From Actinobacteria bacterium UBA4426 (GTDB lineage: Bacteria; Actinomycetota; Actinomycetes; S36-B12), in assembly GCA_002390705.1 (NCBI GenBank), contig DGQA01000050.1, positions 1-8,414 on the forward strand: a DNA stretch of 8,414 nt. The letters run 5' to 3'. Of the stretch, positions 1-5,931 are shown in pieces. Position numbers and translations under genes: made by a program. The notes under the pieces are model-generated. The model had not been told where the DNA came from. It was given only the letters and a program-made list of their open reading frames with translations, and ran no database searches. Within the stretch, counting starts at the first letter, position 1; each line of letters starts with the position of its first letter.

Positions 1-572
1 TCGTCTAAAGTCACCATTCGGACTCCGAGCTGCGCCGCGCGAGCCGGTTGCACGTAGGGGTCGTAAGCGATCAGACGCACTCCGAATGCGCTCAATCGTT
101 GCGCAACTAGGACGCCAATGCGCCCCAGTCCCACGACTCCGATTACTTTGTCCGCAACTTCCACGCCCGTGTACTTGCTACGTTTCCATTCACCGTTATG
201 CAAGGCTTCATTGGCCGGAGCAATATTGCGGGCGCTGGCCAGTAGCAGGCCCACGGCCAATTCAGCGGCACTCACAATATTTGAGGTGGGCGCATTGACA
301 ACCATGACTCCCGCGAGAGTCGCCGCCTTCACATCAACGTTATCTAGGCCCACTCCAGCACGAGCAACTACTTTGAGCTTCTTTGCCACATTGAGCGCCT
401 CGGCATCAACCATCGTTGCCGAACGAACCAAAATCGCATCCACGTCAACGATCGCAGCGAGCAACTCTGCTCGGTTCGCGCCGTCACAGGTGATGATCTC
501 AAAATCTGGACCCAGGGCCTCGACTGTTGCGGGTGAAAGTTCCTCGGCAATGAGTACACGTGGTTTAGTCAC
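1..572 (-). CDS. serA: D-3-phosphoglycerate dehydrogenase, N-terminal part (3' end outside window)
   Basis: SerA oxidises 3-phosphoglycerate to 3-phosphohydroxypyruvate with NAD+, the first step of serine synthesis in the cytosol. The first 190 codons are visible. They hold the N-terminal substrate-binding half (RAGVGLDN at residues 71-78, NAPTSNIVSAAELA at about 93-106) and the start of the Rossmann NAD domain, with GLGRIG at 148-153 and the acidic residue after the second strand in AYDPY (Asp171). The rest of the catalytic core and any C-terminal regulatory domain lie beyond base 1. The start is GTG at 572: an in-frame TAA lies four codons upstream and no other start codon lies between. No good Shine-Dalgarno precedes it. 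It follows ilvC by 58 bases on the same strand with no convincing terminator between, so co-transcription is likely. Serine synthesis next to ilvBNC is a common actinobacterial arrangement. Family assignment is secure; other 2-hydroxyacid dehydrogenases are less likely given the GLDNVD and NIVSAAE motifs. Confidence 0.95.
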   Translation of the reverse strand, partial: MTKPRVLIAEELSPATVEALGPDFEIITCDGANRAELLAAIVDVDAILVRSATMVDAEALNVAKKLKVVARAGVGLDNVDVKAATLAGVMVVNAPTSNIVSAAELAVGLLLASARNIAPANEALHNGEWKRSKYTGVEVADKVIGVVGLGRIGVLVAQRLSAFGVRLIAYDPYVQPARAAQLGVRMVTLD

Positions 573-630
573 AGGACAATCTTAATGACCGAGCGATTAG
601 CTTCCTCTTGAGCCTTTACCCAAGGAACAA

Positions 631-1659
631 TTACCTTTGGGCGGAACCCTCTACATAGTCTGTGTCATCGCCAGAAACCCAAGCCATCATGGCACGCAAT
701 TTGCGACCGACCGCTTCAATTGGGTGCTTTTCCCCTTTTTCGCGGAGTTCAAGAAACTCGGTGCTACCACTGTTGTAATCGTTCACAAAACGTTCCGCAA
801 AACTGCCGTTTTGAATGTCTGCTAGGACCGCCTGCATGTTTTCTTTGACCCTCGCATCAATCACTCGGGGACCAGAAACATAGTCACCGAATTCGGCTGT
901 ATCAGAGACACTCCAACGCTGCTTAGCGATTCCACCTTCGTACATCAGATCCACGATCAGTTTCAGTTCATGAAGACACTCGAAGTAGGCAACCTCAGGT
1001 TGGTACCCAGCCTCAATTAACGTTTCAAAGCCGTACATGACCAGTTGAGAAGCCCCGCCACAAAGCACAGCTTGCTCACCAAAAAGGTCAGTCTCTGTTT
1101 CTTCCGTGAAAGTGGTCTTGATTCCGCCGGCCTTAAGACCGCCGATCCCCGCGGCATAACTCAGAACCAACGGCCATGCATTGCCACTGGCATCTTGCTC
1201 AACTGCGACCAAGACAGGCACCCCGCGTCCGGCCGAGTATTCACGACGAACCAAGTGGCCTGGGCCTTTTGGAGCAACCATGGCCACATCAACAAATGTC
1301 GGAGGCTTAATGTAGCCAAAACGGATATTGAATCCATGTGCGAAAAAGAGCGCATCTCCTTCCTTAAGATTCGGTTCAATCGAGTCCTTAAAAACCTTCT
1401 TTTGGACCGGGTCAGGGACCAGAATCATGATCAAATCGGCTTCGCTGGCCGCCGTTGCCGGATCAACTACTCGCAATCCATCGGCCTGCGCCTTAGCTCG
1501 ACTCTTGGATCCCTCCGCCAGCCCCACGCGCACATCGACCCCGGAATCCTTAAGGGAAAGCGCATGGGCATGTCCTTGACTACCGTAGCCAATTACCGCA
1601 ACTTTGCGACCTTTGATCACATCAAGATCAGCATCAACTTCGTAGAACAATTCGGCCAC
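631..1659 (-). CDS. ilvC: Ketol-acid reductoisomerase (NADP+), class I
   Basis: IlvC isomerises and reduces 2-acetolactate, or 2-aceto-2-hydroxybutyrate, to the dihydroxy acid using NADPH and Mg2+, the second shared step of valine and isoleucine synthesis. The protein is 342 residues, the usual length of the short class I enzyme. The N-terminal Rossmann domain carries GYGSQG at 24-29; the loop with Arg44, Ser51 and Ser53 fits NADPH preference. His108 lies in FAHGFN. The C-terminal knotted domain has the expected metal and catalytic acids Asp191 and Glu195 (DLFGEQ) and Glu227 and Glu231 (FECLHELK). The frame stays open to an ATG at 1827, but the extra 56 residues are read through the end of ilvN in another frame and do not look like the family. 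GTG at 1659 gives the canonical AELFYE opening and has AAGGAG 7 bases upstream. ilvN ends 46 bases before it. Identity is certain; the start is well supported. Confidence 0.98.
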   Translation of the reverse strand: MAELFYEVDADLDVIKGRKVAVIGYGSQGHAHALSLKDSGVDVRVGLAEGSKSRAKAQADGLRVVDPATAASEADLIMILVPDPVQKKVFKDSIEPNLKEGDALFFAHGFNIRFGYIKPPTFVDVAMVAPKGPGHLVRREYSAGRGVPVLVAVEQDASGNAWPLVLSYAAGIGGLKAGGIKTTFTEETETDLFGEQAVLCGGASQLVMYGFETLIEAGYQPEVAYFECLHELKLIVDLMYEGGIAKQRWSVSDTAEFGDYVSGPRVIDARVKENMQAVLADIQNGSFAERFVNDYNSGSTEFLELREKGEKHPIEAVGRKLRAMMAWVSGDDTDYVEGSAQR

Positions 1660-1666
1660 GGGGGTT

Positions 1667-1672
1667 CTCCTT
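1667..1672 (-). promoter_or_regulatory. Ribosome binding site that fixes the ilvC start
   Basis: On the minus strand AAGGAG lies 7 bases upstream of the GTG at 1659. This strong Shine-Dalgarno, together with the family-typical N-terminus, decides for GTG 1659 over the upstream in-frame ATG at 1827, which would overlap ilvN by about 120 bases. Confidence 0.85.
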
Positions 1673-1674
1673 CT

Positions 1675-1707
1675 TATTGGGTTTTCTGCCTTTTGAGTAT
1701 TGGGTTT
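1675..1707 (-). repeat. Short direct repeat in the ilvN-ilvC junction
   Basis: The ten bases AAACCCAATA (minus strand) occur twice, at 1698-1707 and 1675-1684, with a 23-base period. The first copy overlaps the ilvN stop codon and the second runs into the AAGAAGGAG ribosome binding region of ilvC. The repeat itself is exact. Whether it is a protein or RNA site, or only a small local duplication in an A-rich spacer, cannot be told from one sequence. Confidence 0.5.
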
Positions 1708-2242
1708 ACTGGTTTTGCTGTGCAACTTTTTCAGACGGGCGCACGCTACGGTCACTGATAGAACGTGAACCACGTCCCATTGCGACCATACCCGACTGCA
1801 CCAATTCCCGAATTCCGAACGGCTCAAGCATTTTTAGCAGAGCCACTAACTTATCGTGCGCGCCTGTTGCTTCAATAGTGACAGCATCTTGGGCAACATC
1901 GACCACTTTTGCCCGAAAAAGCTGCACCGTTTCCAAAATATGGCTGCGCGACTCAAGGTCTGCTTTGACTTTGACCAAGAGAATCTCGCGCTGAACGGAT
2001 GCTTCCGCCTCAAGTTCCACAATTTTGAGCACGTTGACTAATTTATTCAGTTGCTTAGTGACTTGCTCGAGTGGCAGACCTTCTACATTCACCACAATTG
2101 TCATGCGAGAAACCTCAGGCAACTCCGTTGGTCCCACGGCGAGTGACTCAATGTTGAAGCCCCTGCGCGAGAACAGGCTGGAAACCCGAGCCAAGACACC
2201 AGGCTGATCTTGAACGAGGACGGACAGTGTGTGTCGAGACAT
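1706..2242 (-). CDS. ilvN: Acetolactate synthase small (regulatory) subunit
   Basis: IlvN binds the catalytic subunit IlvB, stimulates it and confers feedback inhibition, usually by valine. The protein is 178 residues, normal for the family. An N-terminal ACT domain covers about residues 4-78, with DQPGVLARV near the start and RRGFNIESLAVGPTE after it; Gly15 and Asn30 match positions that shape the valine site in characterised homologues. The second domain, about residues 85-165, is the conserved C-terminal small-subunit domain (REILLVKVKA, GIRELVQSG, VAMGRG). The ATG overlaps the ilvB stop by one base (TAATG at 2240-2244), and GGGGAG inside the end of ilvB lies about 9 bases upstream, so translation is probably coupled to give balanced subunits. 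The visible residues suggest intact valine feedback, but this is inferred from homologues. Confidence 0.97.
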   Translation of the reverse strand: MSRHTLSVLVQDQPGVLARVSSLFSRRGFNIESLAVGPTELPEVSRMTIVVNVEGLPLEQVTKQLNKLVNVLKIVELEAEASVQREILLVKVKADLESRSHILETVQLFRAKVVDVAQDAVTIEATGAHDKLVALLKMLEPFGIRELVQSGMVAMGRGSRSISDRSVRPSEKVAQQNQ

Positions 2243-4023
2243 TAGTCGTCACTCCCCCAGTCAGGCGCGAGTGCTTGTGCATAAAGGATTTCATCGTTTC
2301 CGGTGCCGGCCGCAACCATGGGCCACACCATTGCATCCCGGTGAACTACGAAGTCAATTACTACTGGGGCATCGTTGATACTTAACGCTTTTTCAATTGT
2401 CGCGTCAACCGATTCGTGGTTGTCACACTGAAGCCCATATGCACCATAAGCCTCGGCCAACTTCACAAAATCGGGGAATCGGTGCGATTCGAGATCCGTA
2501 TTTGAATAGCGCTCATTGTAAAAAAGCGTTTGCCACTGTCGAACCATGCCAAGGCTTGAATTGTTAATGAGCGCAACCTTGATCGGAATGTCGTTAATAG
2601 TGCACGTGGCAAGTTCCTGATTTGTCATTTGAAAGCAACCATCTCCGTCGATCGCCCACACGGTCTTATCAGGGCAGCCCACTTTTGCGCCCATCGCAGC
2701 GGGCACCGAGTAGCCCATGGTTCCGGCCCCACCCGAGTTCAACCATGTACCCGGATATTCGTAACCAATAAATTGAGCAGCCCACATTTGGTGCTGCCCC
2801 ACGCCCGCTGCATAGATCGATTCAGGATCGGAAATTATGCCCAGGCGTTCGATTACGAACTGGGGAGAAAGGCTCCCATCAGTGGGCAGGTCGTATCCCA
2901 ATGGGTATGTCTCTCGTAACCGATTGAGCTGCAACCACCAACCCGCGTAGTCCCCGATATTTCCCAGTTCGATTTCGGCATTGATTGCAGCAACAAGTTC
3001 CGGAATGACTTCAGCTACATCGCCCACAATTGGAATATCAGCTGCACGATTCTTACCAATCTCAGCCGGATCAATGTCCGCATGAATGATTGCTGCGTTG
3101 GGCGCAAAGGAAGAAAGCTTTCCTGTAACTCGGTCATCAAAACGAGCACCCAAAGTAATGAGCAGGTCAGCCTTTTGCAATGCACCGACCGCCGCGACCG
3201 TTCCATGCATACCGGGCATGCCCAAATGTTGCGTATGAGAATCTGGGAAAGCTCCTCGAGCCATCAGTGTTGTCACCACGGGAATTCCAGTCAATTCCGC
3301 CAAGACCCGCAGGGAAGCCGAAGCATTAGCTCGAATAACACCGCCACCGACGTAAAGCACCGGTTGCCGACTGGAAAGAATTAACTTCGCCGCCTCGCGG
3401 ATTTGTTTAGAGTGTGGTCGGGTGCGAGGGCTGTAGCCGGGAAGATCAATCGACTCTGGCCAATTAAATATTGTCTGCGCTTGTAGTGCGTCTTTAGCTA
3501 TGTCGACCAGCACCGGACCAGGCCGACCCGTTGATGCCAAATGAAATGCTTCGGCTATCGCCTGAGAAATCTGCGCAGGGTCAGTGATGAGAAAACTATG
3601 TTTGGTGATCGGCATCGTGATGCCCCGGATATCAGCTTCTTGGAACGCATCAGTGCCGATTGACGCACTGGGGACCTGGCCAGTGATTGCGACCATGGGG
3701 ACCGAATCCATGTAGGCGTCAGCGATCGGGGTGACCAAGTTGGTTGCGCCTGGACCACTTGTCGCCATGCACACTCCCACCCGACCGGTTGCACTTGCAT
3801 ACCCTTCAGCAGCATGCCCGGCGCCCTGTTCGTGGCGCACCAAAATGTGTCGGACCTTGGTTGAGTCCATCATGGGGTCATAGGCTGGCAGAATCGCTCC
3901 CCCAGGGATCCCGAAAACAACATCGACGTCTGAGGCCTCCAATGATGCGATTAAACTCTGGGCTCCGGTCATGTAGGCCGGCTCCGAGCCCATCTCATGG
4001 CTCGCAGATTGCGAAGTACTCAT
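2242..4023 (-). CDS. ilvB: Acetolactate (acetohydroxyacid) synthase large catalytic subunit
   Basis: IlvB condenses two pyruvates to 2-acetolactate, or pyruvate with 2-oxobutyrate to 2-aceto-2-hydroxybutyrate, using thiamine diphosphate, Mg2+ and FAD. It is the committed step of branched-chain amino acid synthesis. At 593 residues it has normal length and three domains: N-terminal pyrimidine-binding with catalytic Glu65 in RHEQGAGHAAEGYA; a middle FAD domain with GARFDDRVTGK at about 292-302; and a C-terminal cofactor domain with GDG at 460-462 and NN at 487-488, the standard diphosphate/Mg2+ motif. MVRQWQ with Trp497 is the region tied to herbicide sensitivity in homologues. The first ~17 residues are a variable extension before MTGAQSLI. 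ATG at 4023 is preceded by GGAGG at a 10-base distance. Immediately upstream lie a terminator hairpin and a leader peptide, so expression of ilvB and the genes after it is probably attenuated by branched-chain amino acid supply. Confidence 0.98.
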   Translation of the reverse strand: MSTSQSASHEMGSEPAYMTGAQSLIASLEASDVDVVFGIPGGAILPAYDPMMDSTKVRHILVRHEQGAGHAAEGYASATGRVGVCMATSGPGATNLVTPIADAYMDSVPMVAITGQVPSASIGTDAFQEADIRGITMPITKHSFLITDPAQISQAIAEAFHLASTGRPGPVLVDIAKDALQAQTIFNWPESIDLPGYSPRTRPHSKQIREAAKLILSSRQPVLYVGGGVIRANASASLRVLAELTGIPVVTTLMARGAFPDSHTQHLGMPGMHGTVAAVGALQKADLLITLGARFDDRVTGKLSSFAPNAAIIHADIDPAEIGKNRAADIPIVGDVAEVIPELVAAINAEIELGNIGDYAGWWLQLNRLRETYPLGYDLPTDGSLSPQFVIERLGIISDPESIYAAGVGQHQMWAAQFIGYEYPGTWLNSGGAGTMGYSVPAAMGAKVGCPDKTVWAIDGDGCFQMTNQELATCTINDIPIKVALINNSSLGMVRQWQTLFYNERYSNTDLESHRFPDFVKLAEAYGAYGLQCDNHESVDATIEKALSINDAPVVIDFVVHRDAMVWPMVAAGTGNDEILYAQALAPDWGSDD

Positions 4024-4055
4024 GATCGCCGCGCCTCCTCTCCTTGTTCGGTAAT

Positions 4056-4091
4056 AAAAAACCCCCCGTCCCCTAGGGGCTGCGGAGGGCT
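4056..4091 (-). terminator. Rho-independent terminator of the ilvB attenuator
   Basis: On the minus strand CCCTCCG (4089-4083) pairs with CGGGGGG (4068-4062), seven pairs including one G-U, enclosing a smaller CCC-CTAG-GGG hairpin. AG (4091-4090) and the first T's can extend the stem weakly. Six T's follow at 4061-4056. The 5' arm belongs to a short tandem repeat, CGCAGCCC twice with a 10-base period (starting at 4094 and 4084). Its place between the leader peptide and ilvB makes it a conditional terminator rather than a gene end. Confidence 0.85.
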
Positions 4092-4126
4092 GCGCACGGA
4101 TTCTGGCTGCTGCTTAGCCCGTGCGC
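4092..4126 (-). other. Leader hairpin overlapping the end of the leader peptide frame
   Basis: GCGCACGG at 4126-4119 and CCGTGCGC at 4099-4092 form a perfect 8-bp stem with a 19-base loop; GCT and AGC inside the loop can add a small inner stem. The 5' arm lies in codons 14-16 of the leader peptide and the stop codon is in the loop. The 3' arm abuts the terminator's 5' arm directly. When formed it would leave the terminator free to fold, so it fits a terminator-protecting or pause hairpin. The role is inferred from position. Confidence 0.65.
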
Positions 4127-4167
4127 CCAATAACTGCGAGTGACCGATGTAACACAGGGGGAAGCAT
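4114..4167 (-). CDS. Branched-chain amino acid leader peptide (ilvB attenuator)
   Basis: A 17-residue frame, MLPPVLHRSLAVIGRTG, followed by TAA. Six of its 17 residues are branched-chain (Leu2, Val5, Leu6, Leu10, Val12, Ile13), with all three amino acids represented. AAAGGAGG lies 11 bases upstream of the ATG, the best Shine-Dalgarno seen in the window, and an in-frame TAA three codons upstream excludes a longer frame. The peptide probably has no function as a product: its translation rate would sense charged Leu, Val and Ile tRNAs and set the fold of the RNA after it. Val12-Ile13 just before the 5' arm of the following stem are the likely control codons. Supporting context is the adjacent terminator and the acetolactate synthase operon it precedes. 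The frame is too short to be proved by sequence alone; the coincidence of site, codons and hairpins is the evidence. Confidence 0.82.
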   Translation of the reverse strand: MLPPVLHRSLAVIGRTG

Positions 4168-4178
4168 AACGTGTTAGC

Positions 4179-4186
4179 CCTCCTTT
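4179..4186 (-). promoter_or_regulatory. Strong ribosome binding site of the leader peptide
   Basis: AAAGGAGG on the minus strand closely matches the 16S rRNA 3' end. It lies 11 bases before the leader ATG. The overlapping GGAGGGCT (4183-4176) is exactly complementary to AGCCCTCC (4091-4084) in the 5' arm of the terminator. A small 5-bp hairpin (CTGCG/CGCAG, within 4192-4209) lies just upstream. Confidence 0.8.
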
Positions 4187-4233
4187 GTCACCTGCGACCT
4201 TTGACGCAGCCGTGCGGGATCAATGGGGCAGGT

Positions 4234-5922
4234 TTAGTCGAGAACCGCCCCGAGAGACGCTGAACCCACCAATTTTGCATATTTGGCCAGTAGTCCACGC
4301 GTATATCTGTTGGGCAAGGGTGTAAAGGCTGCCCGCCGACGCTCAAGCTCGGCCGAGTCCACGTGCAGTTCAATGCTCCGAGCAACCAAATCGATGGAAA
4401 TACGATCTCCCTCTGCCACTAATCCGATCGGTCCACCGTCTGCGGCCTCAGGAGCGACGTGACCGACGCACAGCCCGGTCGTCCCGCCGGAGAACCGACC
4501 GTCAGTGATCAGGAGTACGTCCTTGCCGAGTCCCGCCCCCTTGATCGCACCCGTGATCATGAGCATTTCGCGCATGCCTGGACCTCCTTTGGGTCCTTCA
4601 TAGCGAATAACCACTACATCACCGGCATTTATAGTGCCGCCTTCTAGGGCCGCCATCGCTGATTGTTCACGCTCAAAAACTCGCGCTTTTCCCTCAAATT
4701 TGTCGACAGGTACACCGGCGTTTTTCACTACAGCACCTTCGGGGGCGAGCGATCCACCCAAGATCGTTATTCCGCCACTCGAGGCTATGGCATTTTTGGA
4801 CGCATGCAAAATTTCTCCATCAGGGTCCGGTGGGTTGATGTCACGCAAATTCTCAGCCATGGTTTTCCCTGTAACCGTGAGCGTGTCTCCGTGAATTAAT
4901 CCCGCATCAAAGAGTGCCCGCAGGATTACCGGGACGCCTCCCACACGATCGACATCACTCATCACGTACTTCCCAAATGGCTTTACGTCTGCGAGCAGCG
5001 GCACTTTGGAGCCGATTCGGTGAAAGTCTTCCAAGTGCAAGTCAACTTCAGCCTCGTGAGCGATTGCCAAGAGATGTAGAACCGCATTTGTGGACCCGCC
5101 AAATGCCATCACAACTGCAATGGCATTTTCCAAAGACTGCCGAGTAATGATGTCCCGTGTCGTGATCCCCTGTCGGATCAATTCAACAACAGCTTCACCA
5201 GAGCGGCGAGCGAATCCGTCACGACGACGATCAACCGCGGGTGGCGCGGCCGAACCTGGTAGTGACATGCCCATGGCCTCGGCAGCACTTGCCATCGTAT
5301 TGGCGGTAAACATGCCGCCACATGCCCCTTCACCCGGGCAAATTGCACGTTCGATTCGATCGACATCTTCACGCGACATCAGTCCACGTGCGCACGCACC
5401 AACGGCTTCGAATGCATCAATAATGGTGACATCTTTTTCTGTTCCGTCGGAAAGTTTCACATGCCCTGGCAAAATTGATCCGGCGTAAACGAAAACCGAG
5501 GCCACATCAATTCGCGCAGCCCCCATCAGCATTCCCGGCAACGACTTGTCACATCCGGCAAAAGTAACCATGCCGTCAAGGCGTTCGGCTTGCATTACTG
5601 CCTCGACCGAATCCGCGATAATCTCTCGACTCGGGAGTGAAAAATGCATACCCTCATGACCCATTGAGATTCCGTCTGACACGGAAATCGTGCCGAATTG
5701 CATGGGGAATCCACCGCCAGCGTGTACACCCTCTTTTGCCGCTAGCGACAAGCGATCCAGAGAGAGATTGCATGGAGTGATCTCATTCCAACTCGATGCA
5801 ATTCCAATCTGCGGTTTAGGGAAGTCTTCATCTGACATGCCCACTGCGCGCAGCATGCCACGGGCCGCAGCACGCTCTAATCCGTCGGTTACTTCGCCAC
5901 TACGGGGCTTCATGTGTGCCAT
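4234..5922 (-). CDS. ilvD: Dihydroxyacid dehydratase
   Basis: IlvD dehydrates 2,3-dihydroxyisovalerate and 2,3-dihydroxy-3-methylvalerate to the 2-oxo acids, the third shared step of valine and isoleucine synthesis; the product also feeds leucine and pantothenate synthesis. The protein is 562 residues, the shorter family form. The three cluster cysteines are visible: Cys51 in ITPCN, Cys124 in GCDKSLPG, and Cys201 in GEGACGGMFTANTM. The C-terminal motif DGRFSGGTTG carries the catalytic serine, Ser478. Which iron-sulphur cluster it binds cannot be read directly, though three conserved cysteines fit homologues with a [2Fe-2S] cluster. ATG at 5922 is 9 bases after the gatB stop; AAGGAA overlapping that stop lies 12 bases upstream. 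The in-frame ATG three codons later is a possible alternative but sits further from that site. ilvD lies before the ilvB attenuator, so it should escape that control and follow transcription of the gat genes. Confidence 0.98.
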   Translation of the reverse strand: MAHMKPRSGEVTDGLERAAARGMLRAVGMSDEDFPKPQIGIASSWNEITPCNLSLDRLSLAAKEGVHAGGGFPMQFGTISVSDGISMGHEGMHFSLPSREIIADSVEAVMQAERLDGMVTFAGCDKSLPGMLMGAARIDVASVFVYAGSILPGHVKLSDGTEKDVTIIDAFEAVGACARGLMSREDVDRIERAICPGEGACGGMFTANTMASAAEAMGMSLPGSAAPPAVDRRRDGFARRSGEAVVELIRQGITTRDIITRQSLENAIAVVMAFGGSTNAVLHLLAIAHEAEVDLHLEDFHRIGSKVPLLADVKPFGKYVMSDVDRVGGVPVILRALFDAGLIHGDTLTVTGKTMAENLRDINPPDPDGEILHASKNAIASSGGITILGGSLAPEGAVVKNAGVPVDKFEGKARVFEREQSAMAALEGGTINAGDVVVIRYEGPKGGPGMREMLMITGAIKGAGLGKDVLLITDGRFSGGTTGLCVGHVAPEAADGGPIGLVAEGDRISIDLVARSIELHVDSAELERRRAAFTPLPNRYTRGLLAKYAKLVGSASLGAVLD

Positions 5923-5931
5923 GTGAGGATG

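Larger units (their letters stand above)
4056..4186 (-). promoter_or_regulatory. ilvB leader: ribosome-mediated transcription attenuator
   Basis: In the transcribed direction this leader has AAAGGAGG, a 17-codon frame rich in Leu/Val/Ile, a perfect 8-bp stem (arms 4126-4119 and 4099-4092), then a GC-rich hairpin ending in six T's, followed 11 bases later by the ilvB ribosome binding region. Val12 and Ile13 lie just before the 5' arm of the 8-bp stem, so a ribosome waiting there would cover that arm. GGGCT at 4120-4116 can pair with AGCCC at 4091-4087, and the leader Shine-Dalgarno can pair with AGCCCTCC at 4091-4084; either would break the terminator. Attenuation of ilvB operons by leader peptides is known in actinobacteria such as Corynebacterium glutamicum. 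The fold choice is my inference by hand, not a computed structure. I could not identify a convincing promoter between the ilvD stop and the leader. Confidence 0.82.

Noticed and set aside
118..585. Plus-strand open frame opposite serA
   Set aside because: The Ser/Thr/Ala-rich composition is typical of an antisense shadow; the minus-strand frame is a clear SerA.
607..624. Hairpin CTTGGG-TAAAGG-CTCAAG between ilvC and serA as a terminator
   Set aside because: The stem is only six pairs with one G-U and no T-run follows, so it does not qualify as an intrinsic terminator.
1045..1758. Long plus-strand open frame (237 codons) opposite ilvC
   Set aside because: It is antisense to a certain gene, has no recognisable protein motif, and runs across the ilvC start and the ilvN end. 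It is best explained as a mirror of ilvC codon bias.
1660..1827. Extended N-terminus of ilvC back to an ATG
   Set aside because: The 56 extra residues overlap ilvN in another frame and are unlike the family; GTG at 1659 has an ideal ribosome binding site.
4190..4330. Promoter for the ilvB leader
   Set aside because: Candidates such as TTGATC or TTGCCC lack a matching -10 element at a suitable distance; nothing was good enough to report.
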